From contig CAMZAI010000148.1 of assembly GCA_947304065.1 (NCBI GenBank), forward strand, positions 1-6,712: a DNA stretch of 6,712 bases. The letters run 5' to 3'. The notes beneath the pieces are model-generated. The model did not search any database. It was given only the letters and a program-made list of their open reading frames with translations, and was not told where the DNA came from. The stretch's first letter is position 1; the number at the start of each line of letters is the position of its first letter. Positions 6,081-6,712 of the stretch are shown here, piece after piece. The translations under genes were made by a program, and so were the position numbers. This DNA comes from an uncultured Clostridia bacterium (GTDB lineage Bacteria > Bacillota > Clostridia > Lachnospirales > Lachnospiraceae).

Positions 6081-6712
6081 ATGCTCGAATTACAGAACAT
6101 AACCTATTCTGCCTCCGATGAGAACGGCGATAAGGATATTCTTAAGGATGTCAGCCTGACCCTCGAAGACAACAAATTCTACGTTATCACAGGCCCCAAC
6201 GGCAGCGGCAAGTCTTCTCTCGCGAAGATCATCGCCGGACTCTACACTCCCGAATCGGGAAAGATCCTTTTTAACGGACGCGACATCACCTCTCTTTCCA
6301 TCACCGAAAGGGCGAACCTCGGCATAAGCTTTGCTTTCCAGCAGCCGATCCGTTTTAAGGGCATCACCGTAAAGGACCTGATCAAGCTTGCGGCGAACGG
6401 CCCCGCGGACAAAGACATGAACGCCGATGTCTGCGATTACCTTTCGCAGGTAGGCCTCTGCGCACGCGATTACATCAACCGCGAGGTTAACGCTTCCCTC
6501 TCCGGCGGAGAGTTAAAGCGCATCGAGATCGCGATGACGCTTGCGCGCAAGTCCCAATTCACCGTTTTTGACGAGCCCGAGGCAGGCATCGACCTCTGGA
6601 GCTTCAACAATCTGATCAAGGTTTTCGAAAAGCTCCATGACGAGACCCACGGCTCGATAGTGATCATTTCCCATCAGGAGAGGATCATAAATATCGCGGA
6701 TGAGATCATTCT
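6081..6712 (+). CDS. sufC: SufC-like ABC ATPase, probable Fe-S cluster assembly, 3' end cut by window edge
   Basis: This soluble ABC-type ATPase is of the SufC group, which works with a SufB/SufD-like scaffold in Fe-S cluster assembly rather than in transport. The ATG follows GGAG (6071-6074) by 6 nt, and 210 codons are visible. They include Walker A GPNGSGKS (38-45), the Q-loop AFQQP (Q88), signature LSGGE (140-144), Walker B and catalytic pair FDE (D164, E165), D-loop AGID and switch histidine H198 in ISHQE. The stretches SITERANLGISFAFQQP, GLCARDYINREVNASLSGG and DEPEAGIDLWSF resemble the short SufC-like proteins of Clostridia and archaea that pair with a single SufB/SufD-like protein. About 30-40 residues are probably missing. 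No membrane segments are seen. It lies 61 nt after the receiver-HPt gene with no terminator, so it is likely in the same transcript. The Fe-S role is inferred from family resemblance; the expected partner gene is not visible. Confidence 0.88.
   Translation, partial: MLELQNITYSASDENGDKDILKDVSLTLEDNKFYVITGPNGSGKSSLAKIIAGLYTPESGKILFNGRDITSLSITERANLGISFAFQQPIRFKGITVKDLIKLAANGPADKDMNADVCDYLSQVGLCARDYINREVNASLSGGELKRIEIAMTLARKSQFTVFDEPEAGIDLWSFNNLIKVFEKLHDETHGSIVIISHQERIINIADEII

Overview
The window looks like chromosomal DNA from a Gram-positive anaerobe, most likely a Clostridia member of the Lachnospiraceae/Ruminococcaceae type from gut or rumen. This rests on the kinds of proteins present: a bacterial GH3 beta-glucosidase with a C-terminal fibronectin-III-like domain, a DUF3737 beta-helix protein, a MalY/PatB C-S lyase and a short SufC-like ATPase. 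Consensus sigma-A-type promoters and moderately GC-rich coding sequence agree with it. No rRNA, tRNA, CRISPR array, insertion sequence or phage gene was seen. The taxonomic guess is inference.

There are two divergent transcription units. The leftward unit (minus strand, read from about 4872 down to 1) has a promoter with a perfect -10. It runs through a leader of about 60 nt with a possible 13-codon upstream ORF, then a DUF3737 beta-helix protein (4812-3937), a MalY/PatB aminotransferase fused to a HAD phosphatase (3893-2031), and a GH3 beta-glucosidase (1990 down to the window edge, 3' end missing). Gaps of 43 and 40 nt with no visible terminator suggest a three-gene operon.

The rightward unit starts from a near-consensus extended -10 promoter (4998-5026). 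It encodes an orphan receiver-HPt protein (5063-6019) with a GTG start. After 61 nt follows a SufC-like ABC ATPase (6081 to the window edge, 3' end missing), whose usual SufB/SufD-like partner would be expected just outside the window.

The only sizeable non-coding stretch is the 250-nt AT-rich divergent region 4813-5062. It holds both promoters, a 10-bp palindrome inside the leftward promoter spacer, and three ATTTGA repeats around that promoter. No gene here obviously explains how the two units work together. The leftward unit mixes carbohydrate hydrolysis, sulfur amino acid chemistry and an uncharacterised beta-helix protein. The rightward unit mixes phosphorelay signalling with probable Fe-S cluster assembly. 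The least ordinary items are the MalY-HAD fusion with a possible relic ribosome binding site at its joint, the DUF3737 gene heading this operon, the patterned leftward promoter and leader, and the receiver-HPt protein without a visible partner.
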